Positions 22,111 to 32,680 of a stretch of DNA of 64,000 nt are shown in pieces. Position numbers and translations under genes: made by a program. The notes beneath the pieces were generated by a model. The model saw only the letters and a list, made by a program, of their open reading frames with translations. It was not told the DNA's origin and did no database searches. How positions within the stretch are numbered: the stretch's first letter is position 1; each line of letters starts with the position of its first letter. The DNA is from Massariosphaeria phaeospora (lineage: Eukaryota > Ascomycota > Dothideomycetes > Pleosporales): NCBI GenBank assembly GCA_011032825.1, contig JAADJZ010000002.1, forward strand, positions 620,001 to 684,000, read 5' to 3'.

Positions 22111-22731
22111 ATGTACGGCCGTGTCCCCTACGGCTACCGCGCAGTCTACGGCTACCGAACCACCTACAACGTCCCAGTACGATACGGCTCCTACGGCAGC
22201 TCCGTCGTCATGTCCGCCCCGCGCTCCGGCGTCCGCCGCCTCCCGGCCTGGTTCAACGTCTACGACTCGGACGACTCCGATCTCTGGGACTCCGAGGACG
22301 AAATGGACGCATTTGCTCGCGAACAGCACCGTCGCATGCGCAACCAGCGCGACGCCGTGCAGCGCGAGCGCCGCCAGCTCCGATTCGACATGCAGCGCGC
22401 GGGCCTCGACTACGCCATGGTGGTCGAAAATGGCGGTCACGTCAACTGGGTCTTGGATCATCCGGGCGTGTATCCGTTGTTGGAGCGCGAGGCGAGGCAG
22501 ATGGAAAGGGCGGCGGAGCGCGCGGAAATTGAGGGCGGGGAGGAGGATTGGGGTGGCGAGGCGGAGTACGGTGCGCCGGCTGGTGAATTTGGAGCGAGGG
22601 GGAGGGGCGGGGCGAGAGGAAGGGGCCGCGGTCGTGGGAGGGGGCGGGGGCAGGGGACTGGTCGTGGAGGTGGCGCTGGAAGTAGCGCTGGCGTTGAGGC
22701 GGACGCTGAAGCTGAAGAAGAATATTTGTGA
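22111..22731 (+). CDS. RGG-repeat protein, 206 residues
   Basis: A single exon. N-terminal Tyr/Gly/Arg-rich stretch (MYGRVPYGYRAVYGYRTTYN), then an acidic patch (DSDDSDLWDSEDEMD, about 51-65), a helical charged middle (REQHRRMRNQRDAVQRERRQ), a segment VVENGGHVNWVLDHPGVYPLLERE, and a C-terminal RGG/RG box (about 155-190) ending in an acidic tail. RGG boxes usually bind RNA and are targets of arginine methylation. No RRM or helicase domain is present. The start at 22111 was chosen because its distance to the TATATAAG box (154 bp) matches that of the neighbouring RGG gene (159 bp); an in-frame ATG at 22039 would add 24 residues. Function is inferred from composition only. Confidence 0.65.
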   Translation: MYGRVPYGYRAVYGYRTTYNVPVRYGSYGSSVVMSAPRSGVRRLPAWFNVYDSDDSDLWDSEDEMDAFAREQHRRMRNQRDAVQRERRQLRFDMQRAGLDYAMVVENGGHVNWVLDHPGVYPLLEREARQMERAAERAEIEGGEEDWGGEAEYGAPAGEFGARGRGGARGRGRGRGRGRGQGTGRGGGAGSSAGVEADAEAEEEYL

Positions 22732-23248
22732 AGCGGTGCCATGAAGCTGCTTCGGGAAGCACACTCGTGGTCAATATCCCTTGGTACTTATTGAATTATC
22801 TGCTGTCTGCTACAGAGATGATCACAGCGATTGGAGAAAGTACCAACATTGTCTTACCATTCGTAGACTAGCAAAAGATAACACCTGTTTCATTCAAGCT
22901 CTGTGAATTTCGACGGACGGTCTATGTTCGTATATTAGCTTTGTTCAATTACTATTATTCAATCTCTTCCAACGAACCACTCCCTTTCAAACACTGCAGT
23001 GTGCGGTGTGCAGTTCTTCGATTCGCTCAATTCCTTCAGCAAAACTTCACACACCCAACGAATCACCGCGCATGGAAGAATGCTACCCCTATATAAGCAC
23101 CTCTATCCACCAACCTAGTATCCTCAGACAGCTTTCAAACAACCTCTAATTCCAGACATACATCCTTTTCCAAAGACCAGAACACTTACAGGCATACAAC
23201 TCGGACACCCAAGCAACCAATCAACAACAAAAACAACAGCTTTACAAA
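22732..23248. promoter_or_regulatory. Promoter region of the second RGG gene
   Basis: TATATAAG at 23090-23097 stands 159 bp upstream of the ATG at 23249, followed by an A/C-rich leader typical of well-expressed fungal mRNAs. Confidence 0.6.
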
Positions 23249-24100
23249 ATGTTCCCAGGTAGAAGCGGTGCATTCGGAGACCCTGGCGGTCGCCGTGGTG
23301 GTGGTAGGCGGGGTCAACGTCCTAGTGGCAGGGGAAATCAGTACTCTGGCGGTATGGAAGATCGGTATTCCGGCGGTATGGGAGGTCAACATTCTGGCGG
23401 TATGGAAGGTGAATATGCTGGCGACATGGGAGGTCAATATGCTGGCGGCATGGAAAATCAATACCCCGGCGGTGGAATGGGCGGACAACGAATGGGAGGC
23501 CGAGGAGGCCGAGGCGGCCACGGCGGCATGTCTCATGGTCCTGAACAATATTCGGATTCCGACGATGGCGATGACGAAGAGGGTGAGGACCGTCCCGCCC
23601 CACAGGGTTGGTACATGGCGTTGATGAGAGAGACTGAGGCCCATCACCGTCAGCATAGTGCGCATATGGGGCCTCTACGCAATTTTCCTGGGGACACTTG
23701 GCTACACAAGGTTTTCCATTACTGGGATCTCATGGGCCAAGATAGGCGCAGTGAATTTCCGCTCCCTAACGGGTTTTTGCAGGGTCAGTCTTCTTCAGGC
23801 GGCGCTGGATTCGCTGGAATGCAGGGAGATATGGGAATGAGCCGTGGCGGTCGTGGCGGTCGTGGTCGTGGTCGTGGTGGTCCTGGTATGGGCGGTCAAT
23901 CTGGTATGGGCGGTCAATCTGGTATGGGCGGTCAATCTGGTATGGGCGGTCAATCTGGTATGGGCGGTCAATCTGGTATGGGCGGTCATCCTAGCATGGG
24001 CGGTCATCCTCGTAGGGGTGGTCATCCTCGTAGGGGTGGTCGAGGCGGTATGGGTGGCATGAGCGGCATGTGCGGCCGTTCCCGCATGGACCGGTACTAA
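23249..24100 (+). CDS. RGG/GMGGQS-repeat protein, 283 residues
   Basis: A single exon. The N-terminal third is Gly-rich with YSGGM/YAGGM repeats (about 30-80), followed by GGRGGRGG, an acidic patch (DSDDGDDEEGED, about 102-113), a short folded-looking middle (GWYMALMRETEAHHRQ; GDTWLHKVFHYWDLMGQDRR, about 119-170), and a C-terminal RGG box with eight six-residue repeats (GMGGQS, then GMGGHP, SMGGHP and RRGGHP forms) and an RRGG tail. The order (Tyr/Gly N-terminus, acidic patch, helical middle, RGG tail) parallels the preceding gene on the same strand, so the two may be old duplicates. Low-complexity RNA-binding or condensate-forming proteins have such composition. No catalytic domain. Confidence 0.7.
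   Translation: MFPGRSGAFGDPGGRRGGGRRGQRPSGRGNQYSGGMEDRYSGGMGGQHSGGMEGEYAGDMGGQYAGGMENQYPGGGMGGQRMGGRGGRGGHGGMSHGPEQYSDSDDGDDEEGEDRPAPQGWYMALMRETEAHHRQHSAHMGPLRNFPGDTWLHKVFHYWDLMGQDRRSEFPLPNGFLQGQSSSGGAGFAGMQGDMGMSRGGRGGRGRGRGGPGMGGQSGMGGQSGMGGQSGMGGQSGMGGQSGMGGHPSMGGHPRRGGHPRRGGRGGMGGMSGMCGRSRMDRY
23885..24028 (+). repeat. Coding minisatellite, 18-bp unit
   Basis: Five identical copies of GGTATGGGCGGTCAATCT (23885-23974) followed by three diverged copies. Each unit encodes six residues (GMGGQS or variants), so copy-number changes keep the frame. Confidence 0.95.
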
Positions 24101-24752
24101 GTATCCAGACCAGAAGTGACCGGAGAGCTTGATAGATTCAGGCTCCAGCGTAAAGGCGGCACGTATACTCCAGGTTGCTTAGATCCATAGGCGAACTGTA
24201 TCAATAGAAAGAATGAAGCACATATTGCTGTTCATGCTTTGTCGAGGCAACTGCTTCCTTGAGTGTCGAACAACAGGGTCCGGAGCTCTTTTGAGGATGC
24301 AGGTTCATTGGTGAATAGCCGATGCGGTTCGAGGGTTCCAGGGCGATGCGAAGAGGTGGGTAGGCGGGCTTGTGAAATTGAAGGAAGTCTAGCGGAGCCT
24401 GCAGCCATTAGCATGTTATCACATTCTTTTCAATGGTATGGTCCTTACCGGTGGAAATTGCAGGAACCTTCCTAGTATATGGAATCTCAGTGGCCAGTGA
24501 ACAGCAAACGCATTTGGTAGAAAGTAGTATCGAAATATCTTCGAAACTACACGGCACATGACGGATGGTATTGAATACATGAGATATTTGCTGAATCCTA
24601 GCAGGTGCGAGCTCCAATGAAATTTCTCCGATTAGTCCTATTTACACTATCCTGTCAATCAGATGACAGATATCCCGCATTAGCATTCAGCGATTGCAAA
24701 ATGCACAGCAATGCAAGCAATTGGTGAGTACTGATGCTTCGCTTTGAGACGT
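24101..24752. other. Intergenic region between convergent genes
   Basis: Holds the 3' flanks of the RGG gene and of the DUF3176 gene. Nothing further was recognised. Confidence 0.4.
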
Positions 24753-26868
24753 CTACGCCATTCGTAGCTTGTAATCTGTCGCGTCGAACCTGACCTTGAC
24801 GTCCGACGGCTGCTGCCCAGACTTTGGATCGAGCTCTAATCCTCGAAGTAGCGACTGCGTAGCATCGTCGAAGCCGTGTAGCAAAACCGGCAAAAGCCCC
24901 TCTTTCCAGATTGGTAAGTGAAGCCTTGTCGCTTCGATTATAGTCAAAAGAACATAGACAATCCCAAGTAAGAGCATGGCGAGCGGGAAAGCGAGGAAGG
25001 CCCAGTTGACTTTGAAATGGAAGACCCAGCTTTGTACCGTGCCTCGATGGCGATCCGGAGCGACGTTGCGAAGATGTGTCGTGATGCTTCTCGCCAGATT
25101 CTCGAACGTGGTTGTAAGGTTGGTCGAGGCCCATAGAGTATCGATTACTGGTGGCATGATGTCAATATGGTATGCTGGATATGCCATCTGATTTTTGGTC
25201 GAGTCTGATGGCGCGGCCGCTAGTGAAGCAAAACCTCTGAGGAAATCCATCGTACTCTTTACCGCAGTGTGTGTTATATTGAACTGCCGCGTCAGATTTT
25301 CTGGAAGATGGGCCGACTCTTCTGGTGGGATTACTAGACGCAAGTCCGATGCCTTCCAAAATGGAGTCGCAAGTCCTTTGCTTTGACCCCACTCAGATTG
25401 CAGTGCGCTCACTTTTTCAGCAAAACCTTTCGCGCACTCTGGGTTCCCTGAGCAATGTGACTCAGGCTCCCACGACTCCGGATCTCTATTGGCCCATGAG
25501 TTAATGATTCGTTCCTTGAGTACCCCCTCTCGATCTACAGATTCATAGACATTAGAGCACAGGTAGAGAGCGCATTCCGTAGCACTGGGAGTCGAGTCTT
25601 CCCAGGATACTTGGGAGTTACGCCATTCGTCCGAGGATTTGATGGTGGCGAAGCTTATCAGGAGAGTTTCCATGTTCTGAAAGGCAACAGTATCCTCGGG
25701 TATGTTCGTGGTATTGGACACCACGAACGCCGTGAGCATCGATTCGCCGGATTTCATCAACTCAGAAACCTCTGCTTGAGGTATGCGCCCATCGTAGTTC
25801 GTCAAATTAGCATACGGTAGCGAGAAGGAGGTGTAGTCGCCTGAGGCGCGTATATTAGTCGGACCCACAAAACTGGACCCTGCATCCCCTGAACCCTTCA
25901 CGCGTTTGAGATGATGTCCAACGTCGACACATGAGCTACACACGGCCGCTGACGAATATGTCGGCCAAGTGCAATTTCCAGTCGCACACTGAAACGAGAC
26001 TAAGGCTGCTGCATCTTGGAATCCGTTATAGACCGAGCCAGTCAGACCGAAATCGGATCGCGTTGTAACGCCGTAGAAAGTTATGTTGCCAGCAGTGGTA
26101 ATGACTCTGGCTTCAGGGCCTGTTTCAGCTATGAATAATTTTCCGATATCGATTTTGGATGCTTGACCAATAGTGCACTCCGCGTTCAAGGGCATATCGA
26201 CCAGTCTTCCGGTAGACGATATAACAGCCTGTAGAAAGGGGTCGAACGCAACAGTGCCGACAGTTACGAGAGCACCCAAAGTCGCCCAGTGTCTGGAGAA
26301 TGATTAGCAGGGTTCTCCTTTGAATGGGGAATGCAGAGCAGTACCTTAACTTGAGCCAAAACAGCAGCTTGGTTCCTCCCATTGGCCCCTTACTCGCTTC
26401 ATCGAACCGCTCAAAAGCGACAAGCGAGTCGTTTCTTTTGCGGAGCCAGCTCCATTTCTGCTGGCCGATGCAGGCGCCAACTGCGAAAGCTAGTGTCGTC
26501 CTTGCTACTGTACCAAGCGTTGCGATCACAGTGTTCAACGATACGGCGGACGACCATGCCGCTAAGGGTTTCCCGTTATACTGGTTGAGAATAACGATGA
26601 TTGCCACGTGAGCAACGATACTAAATCCCACCGCGACCAATTCCAGAATCCACGAAACGAACGCACTCCGGGCAGGGGGGAGGCGCGGTGTAGAAGATCC
26701 AGCCGGCGTGTCCTTTGATGTAGAATATGGGTCATACTGGTCGGGGTGCTGCTGGGCCATTGTGTAGCTGCTGTGGTGACTCGTCGCGTTGTCTTGGGAG
26801 GGTGGCGACTGTAGATCGTCTGGCTCAGCTCTACGAGAAGAGAGAAGCGGTTTATGTTGGTGATACAT
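24753..26868 (-). CDS. DUF3176-family multi-pass membrane protein
   Basis: Two exons on the minus strand: 26868-26345 and 26292-24753, with a 52-nt intron (GTACTG, TGCTAATC, CCAG), giving 687 residues; starting at the in-frame ATG at 26760 would give 651. After a Pro/Ser-rich cytosolic N-terminus come three membrane segments (SWILELVAVGFSIVAHVAII; LNTVIATLGTVARTTLAFAV; LGALVTVGTVAFDPFLQAVI). The family motifs LVAFERFDEASKGPMGG and DPFLQ are seen. A large outer domain follows with the conserved CATGNCTWPTYSSAAVCSSC (about 277-296) and several N-x-S/T sites. A last membrane segment lies near residues 602-630. DUF3176 proteins are abundant in filamentous ascomycetes and have no known biochemical role. 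The gene is divergent from the pfkB kinase. Confidence 0.85.
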
Positions 26869-27448
26869 GGCTCGCCCCCTTTGTATGTATGGTTGAAATG
26901 GAGTTCATGGGGTCGAATGCGCCGACAGCAGACTGTGTGCTCTATTAATAAGGCTTGCGCTCTAAGCGCAGCTTCCTGGGGGCCACATTGACCGGCCAGG
27001 ATATCATTGGTAGGTGATCCATGTGCTTGGCCTGGGCGCAAGCCACCAAAGCGGTATTCCGCAGGCGCGAGGCCAAAAGAGTCGGAGACGGGGGCCAAAG
27101 GAATGAAAGCGGGACGAAGACCAGCCGGTTTGGCTACGCACGGGCAAGCTCATGAGGTGGTGTCCGGAGAAAACTGGGGGCATAGGCTGGTGGGGAGGAG
27201 GGGCGGACAGCGTGAGGCTGGGGTTAGCGAGGTGGTTGTCGAAAAGGAGGGCGGCGGCAGGCAGGGCGGAGAGTTTGCAGAGCCGCGGCGCTAGTGCTGC
27301 CGCTAAAGGCTTGTTTTGCCGATAAGCGGACTGGGGCTGGCGTGCACCACTTCCGGCTAGCCAACGGCAACCAGCTGACCTGACATTAGCCCGACCCCCA
27401 ACTTGCCTGGAGGCTTCTCCGTTTACAACTAACCTGCAGCTCGCTAAG
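26869..27448. promoter_or_regulatory. Divergent promoter between the DUF3176 and pfkB genes
   Basis: 580 bp between two start codons on opposite strands. GC-rich in 27,000-27,300. No specific site was recognised. Confidence 0.4.
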
Positions 27449-28753
27449 ATGAAACGCATCGTCTGCGTAGGCGCCGTGTACATCGATACTATCCTGACGT
27501 AAGGCCTCCGACTTGCCCATGCCAGCTTACTAAGACCCACCTTCTACAGAGTGCCACACTTCCCGATAGAAGACCAGAAGCTCCGCGCAACCAAACTGGC
27601 CCGTCGGAGGGGCGGAAACTGTGCGAACACGCTTGAAGTGCTCCAGCAGCTAGTCGAAGAAGCCCCCCACAGCCAGAAGCTACGCAAGTCCCACTCTGCA
27701 CAGGACGATGCCGAACTCTACCTCATTTCCGTCTTGCCGGCGAGACGATCTGATGCCGCTCGGTATATCTTAGATTCACTCTCCGGTGTTGAGCTCGACC
27801 GTGCGTGCATCTTTCGGGAGGGGCCAACGGAGGCTGCGGCGAGCTACATCATCAACAATAAAGAACATGATACACGCACCATCATCAGCATCAATGAGCT
27901 GCCAGAGATGACGCCCGATGAGTTCCTACACCAGAATCTCGAGATATCCGCGGACTCGGACAGCACGTGGTATCATTTTGAGGTGCTTGTTCATTTTACT
28001 CTTGCATCACCCCCCGTGGTAGCTCACGTCGTCTAGGGTCGCATGCCCGATATAACCAATGTATGCATCCAACAGCTCCGCAGCTCCCCGGACTTTCGGC
28101 ACTCGAAGATCAGTATTGAGTGCGAGAAACCGGAACGTCGAGGCTTGACTTCTATCGTCCAACATGCAGATGTTGTCTTCTACTCAAGACTATGGGCCGA
28201 AGTAAGGAAGAACAACGACCTCCAACTCGCGCTTGCTAACGCAGTATAGTCCTACGGTTATCAGAGTGCTGAGGACTTCCTACAAAGCGAGCTTGGAAAG
28301 GAGGATTTGCGCACCAAGTAAGGTCAGACCTCCCTTTAACTCGCTTACTGATAAGGCCGTTAGTGCACTTCTGTGCTGTACCTGGGGTGCCGCAGGTGCC
28401 ACCATCGTACAGAACACCCCGGGGAGATCTCCAGTTTGGGCGAGTACAAAAGCGTGGAAGAACGGGGATGATACCGAGCAGTCGCCTATAGTGGAGTAAG
28501 TTCCATGATGTTCTGAACTTACCACGACTTTCCAAAAGTATAGCTAACCTGCAGTAGTTCCATAGGTGCTGGAGACACATTTGTTGCCGGCATGCTGTTC
28601 GCTTTGAACTACCACCAGGACGACTGGGACCTCCAACAGAAGCTGCAATTTGCCAACGAGCTTGCCGGTCGTAAAGTCTACCAAGAAGGATTCAACGGAC
28701 TTGGAAAGGCGATCTCTACAGCTGCTAAGTCTTGCGAAATTAAGGCGACCTAG
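27449..28753 (+). CDS. pfkB-family carbohydrate kinase (ketohexokinase-like)
   Basis: Six exons: 27449-27498, 27550-27982, 28037-28201, 28250-28317, 28364-28495 and 28558-28753, giving 347 residues. All five introns (46-62 nt) have GT..AG ends and keep the frame. The pfkB fold phosphorylates sugars or nucleosides with ATP. Seen: the N-terminal strand RIVCVGAVYIDTIL, the first family signature with GGNCANTL (about 39-46), DVVFYSRLWAESYGYQSAEDF, TWGAAGATI near the nucleotide site, and the second signature DSIGAGDTFVAGML with the catalytic base D289 in GAGD. The arrangement is closest to ketohexokinase-like fungal proteins. The substrate cannot be read from the sequence. A small transposable element begins 22 bp after the stop. 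Confidence 0.9.
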
Positions 28754-28775
28754 GGTTTCACCTTGTTCAGCTCTA

Positions 28776-29047
28776 CCGTATAATCTGGTCTATACGGTCT
28801 TATTCGCCAAGCCAAATGGCCATGGGGGTTATCGGGAGATGGCGCACGGGCACCTTTTTGCCTGTTAGGCCATCCTGCCGCAACAGGAGGCGTCTGAGGT
28901 GTATAAATACCTTTGTAAGATTTGGACGTCTCTACTTAATAGATCTGAGTGGAAATCAAGAGCCTGTGCGTGCATCTCCTAAGTACCCCCTGCTGGCCAT
29001 TTGCCTTGGCTAATAAAACCGTATACCGTATAGACCAGACTATACGG
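28776..29047. mobile_element. MITE, Tc1/mariner-like, 272 bp
   Basis: Imperfect terminal inverted repeats of about 50 bp face each other: the left end starts CCGTATAATCTGGTCTATAC and the right end reads ACCGTATAGACCAGACTATA then CGG. The match continues inward to the GCCAAATGGCC and GGCCATTTGCC blocks. The element is flanked on both sides by TA (28774-28775 and 29048-29049), the usual target duplication of Tc1/mariner elements. It has no coding capacity, and it is not RIP-mutated. Confidence 0.85.
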
Positions 29048-29049
29048 TA

Positions 29050-29580
29050 CAAGGATGGGTCGCTTTTACGAGGCCCCTTCGTATCTGGCACGCCTGATCA
29101 TGGCTTGACAAAGCGAGCTGGAGCGTGGAAGCAGCTCAACACTGCCTTTCCAGCTTGAACCGTGTATTGCATTGGGACTGTAATATTTTTCAGCGAACCT
29201 GTAGCTCATCCGCACGATTCGACCTCGGGGGACTCACAATCTCGTATAAAATTCTAGCGTGCACAGTGGCGATTTCAATTTTTAGACCATACCAGGACCG
29301 TCCATGTACTGTTCACAATAGCAAACTTCTCGCGAGCTCATTGCAAGAGCTGGCTTCGTTTGATTCTAGCGTGAGCTGAATGGGTGGGTTATCATGTGGA
29401 GTTCCCAGAACCATGGATCGTGATGATGACTCCTACACATCGGTGAGCACACATTTAAATATTCCCTTTCTCTTTATTATTCTCTAGAGACACACAAAGC
29501 TTCACTAAAATACATAACCACTTTTCAAGCCAAATTGCCGTCCGACCAAGCATCTTCTCCAAACATTCCACACGGCCAAG
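29050..29580. promoter_or_regulatory. Upstream region of the Ser/Thr/Pro-rich protein gene
   Basis: No gene seen. A pyrimidine/T-rich stretch (about 29455-29485) and an A/C-rich leader precede the ATG at 29581. Confidence 0.35.
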
Positions 29581-30231
29581 ATGGAAAGCGATCATGAACC
29601 CCGACAAGAGAACTCGACCAAACCTCCACCCACCACATCGCTTGGTGCGTCTTCATCGGCGGAAACTCCTTCTATCTCGCATGGCATGCCCACTACATCG
29701 GTTAGTGCATCTTCGGCGGATGCATCTTCGACCCCGCCTACTACGCGCACCACGTCGCCTTGTGCGTCTCCATCGCGGGATGCATCTTCGACCCCGCCTA
29801 ATATGTCTACTACATCGCCTGGTGCATCTTCATCACCGTATGCGCCTGTACCAAAACCGGTTCTCCCCGACTTGAGGCTACTATCAATCTCAAACATAGC
29901 CAGCGCCATGTCCCTTTGGGACTTCTCAAAAATTCGTCAATCCCCCGAAGTTATAGACGCAGTTGAACCCATTCTATACGACTCAAGTACTGTACCATGG
30001 CCTAGCCCCGCAGTGAAGGCACATCGTATAGAGGTGCAAATGTTGGAGCTGCTTGCCGACTCTCTCACTATGCATGGATACGAGAACCAAGCGCCCGGAG
30101 ATATCGAAGGTGGATACTCTATCGAACTATTCGAAGAGCCAGGCTGCATTTATCAGCCCCTCCCCGATTGGCTGCCGCGTCATCTCATCCTGATCTCCGG
30201 TCCCCCCTTCGCTGAGTGTGAGCTAGAATGA
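29581..30231 (+). CDS. Hypothetical protein with Ser/Thr/Pro-rich repeats, 216 residues
   Basis: A single exon. The N-terminal 90 residues consist of four degenerate repeats of about 19-20 residues that begin TTS and contain AS-S/P-S and DASSTPP (29,629-29,850 in DNA). They are likely disordered and could be glycosylated or phosphorylated. The C-terminal 120 residues look folded: LRLLSISNIASAMSLWDFSKIR, EVIDAVEPILYDSS, a long helix HRIEVQMLELLADSL, and an acidic strand region. No signal peptide, membrane segment or known motif. I do not recognise the family. The long frame, A/C-rich leader and repeat structure support a gene; expression is unproven. Confidence 0.5.
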   Translation: MESDHEPRQENSTKPPPTTSLGASSSAETPSISHGMPTTSVSASSADASSTPPTTRTTSPCASPSRDASSTPPNMSTTSPGASSSPYAPVPKPVLPDLRLLSISNIASAMSLWDFSKIRQSPEVIDAVEPILYDSSTVPWPSPAVKAHRIEVQMLELLADSLTMHGYENQAPGDIEGGYSIELFEEPGCIYQPLPDWLPRHLILISGPPFAECELE

Positions 30232-31275
30232 ATCATTTCGCAGTGTAGTCTTTTCAAAGAGCGTTGATACCAAGACATCCACCCGAGACATATATGGAAG
30301 GTTTCTCTGGCTCCTGCGATACGCTGCACATGTTTCCATCATACGTTGAGTAGTGGGTTTGGTTTTGGAGCGCGGAGGAAGGAAGACTCCGCCTCATGCG
30401 ACAAGACACATAGTAGTGGTGTCCGTTAATTACTATAATGTTATGCTAGCTCAATTTGTACCAGGTTCAAACCATCCTCAGTTGCATCGTGTGGAAAGGA
30501 AGAAGGCGACATCCTTACTCGTTTCTGTGGCAGCCGAACTTTCCTAACATTGTTTCCAATATCTACCCTCATTTATTTCAGAGAGATCTAGCTATCCGAC
30601 TTCCATCCTATGACCGTCTTAACTACAGCCTGAAAGGCAGGTGTAATCCGGAAGAGGTCGAGGCGCACCCTGACAAAATTCATAGCCGATAAAGATAGAC
30701 TTAGGCAATCCTCTTGACAGTATAGGATTTTGTAGCAATAGAGAGATAGCTTACCTTTATCTCTGCAAAGCCCTACTGTATCTAGCATACTAGGTAATGT
30801 CTGAGCAGGGCTTATAAACGCGAGAGTGCATGAAGAGGTTACAGTCACTTGGGTGCGCGTTCGGAAAGGAATAACGCCAGGGGGATGGGGCTGTCGTGCG
30901 AGTGCGGTTCAAGATAGAGCCTCCAAGGAAATATCTATCGAAGAAGCTGGTTTCATCCGACATGCGGGATATTTCATGATTGCGATGTATCATATAGACT
31001 CGAATAAAATGCGGGACCCTCGCTGAAAGCTTGAGCTTTGCGCAAAGGTTCTCTGTATAGATTCGCAGGAGGGGGCGGGGAGCCGGGAGTACCCGATTCG
31101 TTGATCACTTCGCCACCTTCTGTGATGTCTAATACTTCATTTTAACTTCTCCTCCTCATGTCTTCCAATCGTGACATCCCTAATCTGAAAGTGCTTCAGT
31201 CCGGCAAACAAAACTAGCGCCTGCTCTTCCTTTGCCCTCTTCCACGACGTCCGAGATCCATCCTCAACATTCATC
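30232..31275. other. Intergenic region, no gene recognised
   Basis: About 1 kb of mixed composition. Only short frames without recognisable content. The amidohydrolase promoter lies at the right end. Confidence 0.4.
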
Positions 31276-32501
31276 ATGGCGACCACCTCCTCCCAATGCG
31301 CAGCCCGCATCCAAGCTCGCGCCGAAAAAGACAACATCGATCTCTCCGTCCTCCATTTCCTCGCCGAAGCACTCACCTCCATATCCGCCATCTCCCAATC
31401 CCCTATCCCGCCGATCCCTTCCTTCGCCAACGCCTCGCGAATCGACACCCACGTGCACCCAGTACCCACCTGGTTCCGTGCCCTGCAGCCCCTCGCCGCA
31501 GGTCGCGAAACGCCGTCTTGGGATATTGCATCGCACCTCTCGTTCAAGGCCTCGCATAGCATCGCGAGGTCAATTCTGTGTATCAGTACGCCGCAGGCTA
31601 ATGCGTTTCCTGGCGAGAAGGAGAAGACGGTCGCGTTGGCGCGGCTGCTGAACGAGTTTTGTGCGGAGCTGGTGCGAGTGTATCCCGAGCGATTTAGCTG
31701 GATGGCGGTGACGGCGCTGCCGTATGTGGAGGAGAGCGTAAGGGAGGTGCGGTATGCGATTGAGCGGCTGGGCGCGGTGGGAGTGGGCGTGTTGACGAAT
31801 CATGAGGGGTTGTATCTCGGGGAGGAAGCGTTTGAGCCGTTGTGGAGGTATTTGCAGAACAGGGCGGAGAAGGGGGATGGGAAAGAGATTGTGTTTGTTC
31901 ACCCTACGGATCCGGTGATCAGGCTAGATGATGGCAGGTTGATCAATTCGAAACCATGTGAGTAAACGGGCTGCAAGCTGCGAGATGCGAACAGTGAACT
32001 TACACATCAGGTCAGCACCGCTGCGGTCCGGGCTTGGAGAGTTCTACTTTGAGACCGCAAGAGCGATTTCGAGTATCACGGCCAACCGCACGATTACGAA
32101 GTATCCCAATCTCCACTGGCGAGTCTCTCACGGTGCAGGCGCATTTCCAGACATCGCAGACCGATTCCTACTCGGGTTTCCGCAGGACGCCGAGGAAGCG
32201 CGGAGAATCTATGCTTCGAGATTCTGGTACGATAGCGCTGGGCCGGTCTATCCACGTCAGATCAAAGGGTTGTTAGCGCACGATGTGCCGGTATCGCAAT
32301 TTGTGTTTGGGACGGTAAGCATGAGTACGTGAATCTGGAGTACATGCGGCTTACTTGCAATAGGACTACCCATACGGTATCGGATTCTGGGACGTGGACG
32401 CTAACATTGGTGGACTGGTCGATGCTGAGTTCCTCTCTTCTGATCAGAAAGAGGATATATTCTATCGGAATGCTACAAGGCTTTGGCAAGGAAAAGTCTA
32501 G
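31276..32501 (+). CDS. Amidohydrolase-2 family metal enzyme (ACMSD/decarboxylase-like)
   Basis: Three exons: 31276-31957, 32016-32314 and 32364-32501, giving 372 residues. Intron 1 ends at the second of two AGs (GTCAG), the only choice that keeps the frame. The TIM-barrel metal site is visible: RIDTHVHPVP (H59, H61) on the first strand, FVHPTDP (H209), WRVSHGAGAFP (H266), and D328 in DYPYGIGF, which fits the Asp that ends the set. This subfamily includes aminocarboxymuconate-semialdehyde decarboxylase and fungal 6-methylsalicylate-type decarboxylases, so a decarboxylase acting on a small aromatic or dicarboxylic acid is possible. Substrate unknown. No signal peptide. It is the last intact gene before the repeat desert, which begins 97 bp after its stop. 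Confidence 0.88.
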
Positions 32502-32597
32502 TAAGCGCGGTATTAATTGTTGGGCGACACGCAACATGATGCACATTATACGAGATTGGAACGCCCCCAAGGTCGAATCGTATAGGCAAACTGTTTA

Positions 32598-32680
32598 ACG
32601 TAGATCCCTGGCGAGTCGCTCACCCAGGCGAGTCGCTCACCTGCGCCAAGCTTTCTCTCTACTACCTACTTCTTTCTCTC
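32598..32680 (+). repeat. Left terminal inverted repeat of Y
   Basis: Runs from ACGTAGATCCCTGG through two tandem GCGAGTCGCTCACC units to CAAGCTTTCTCTCTACTAC. Its mutated partner is at 36,525-36,604. Confidence 0.85.
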
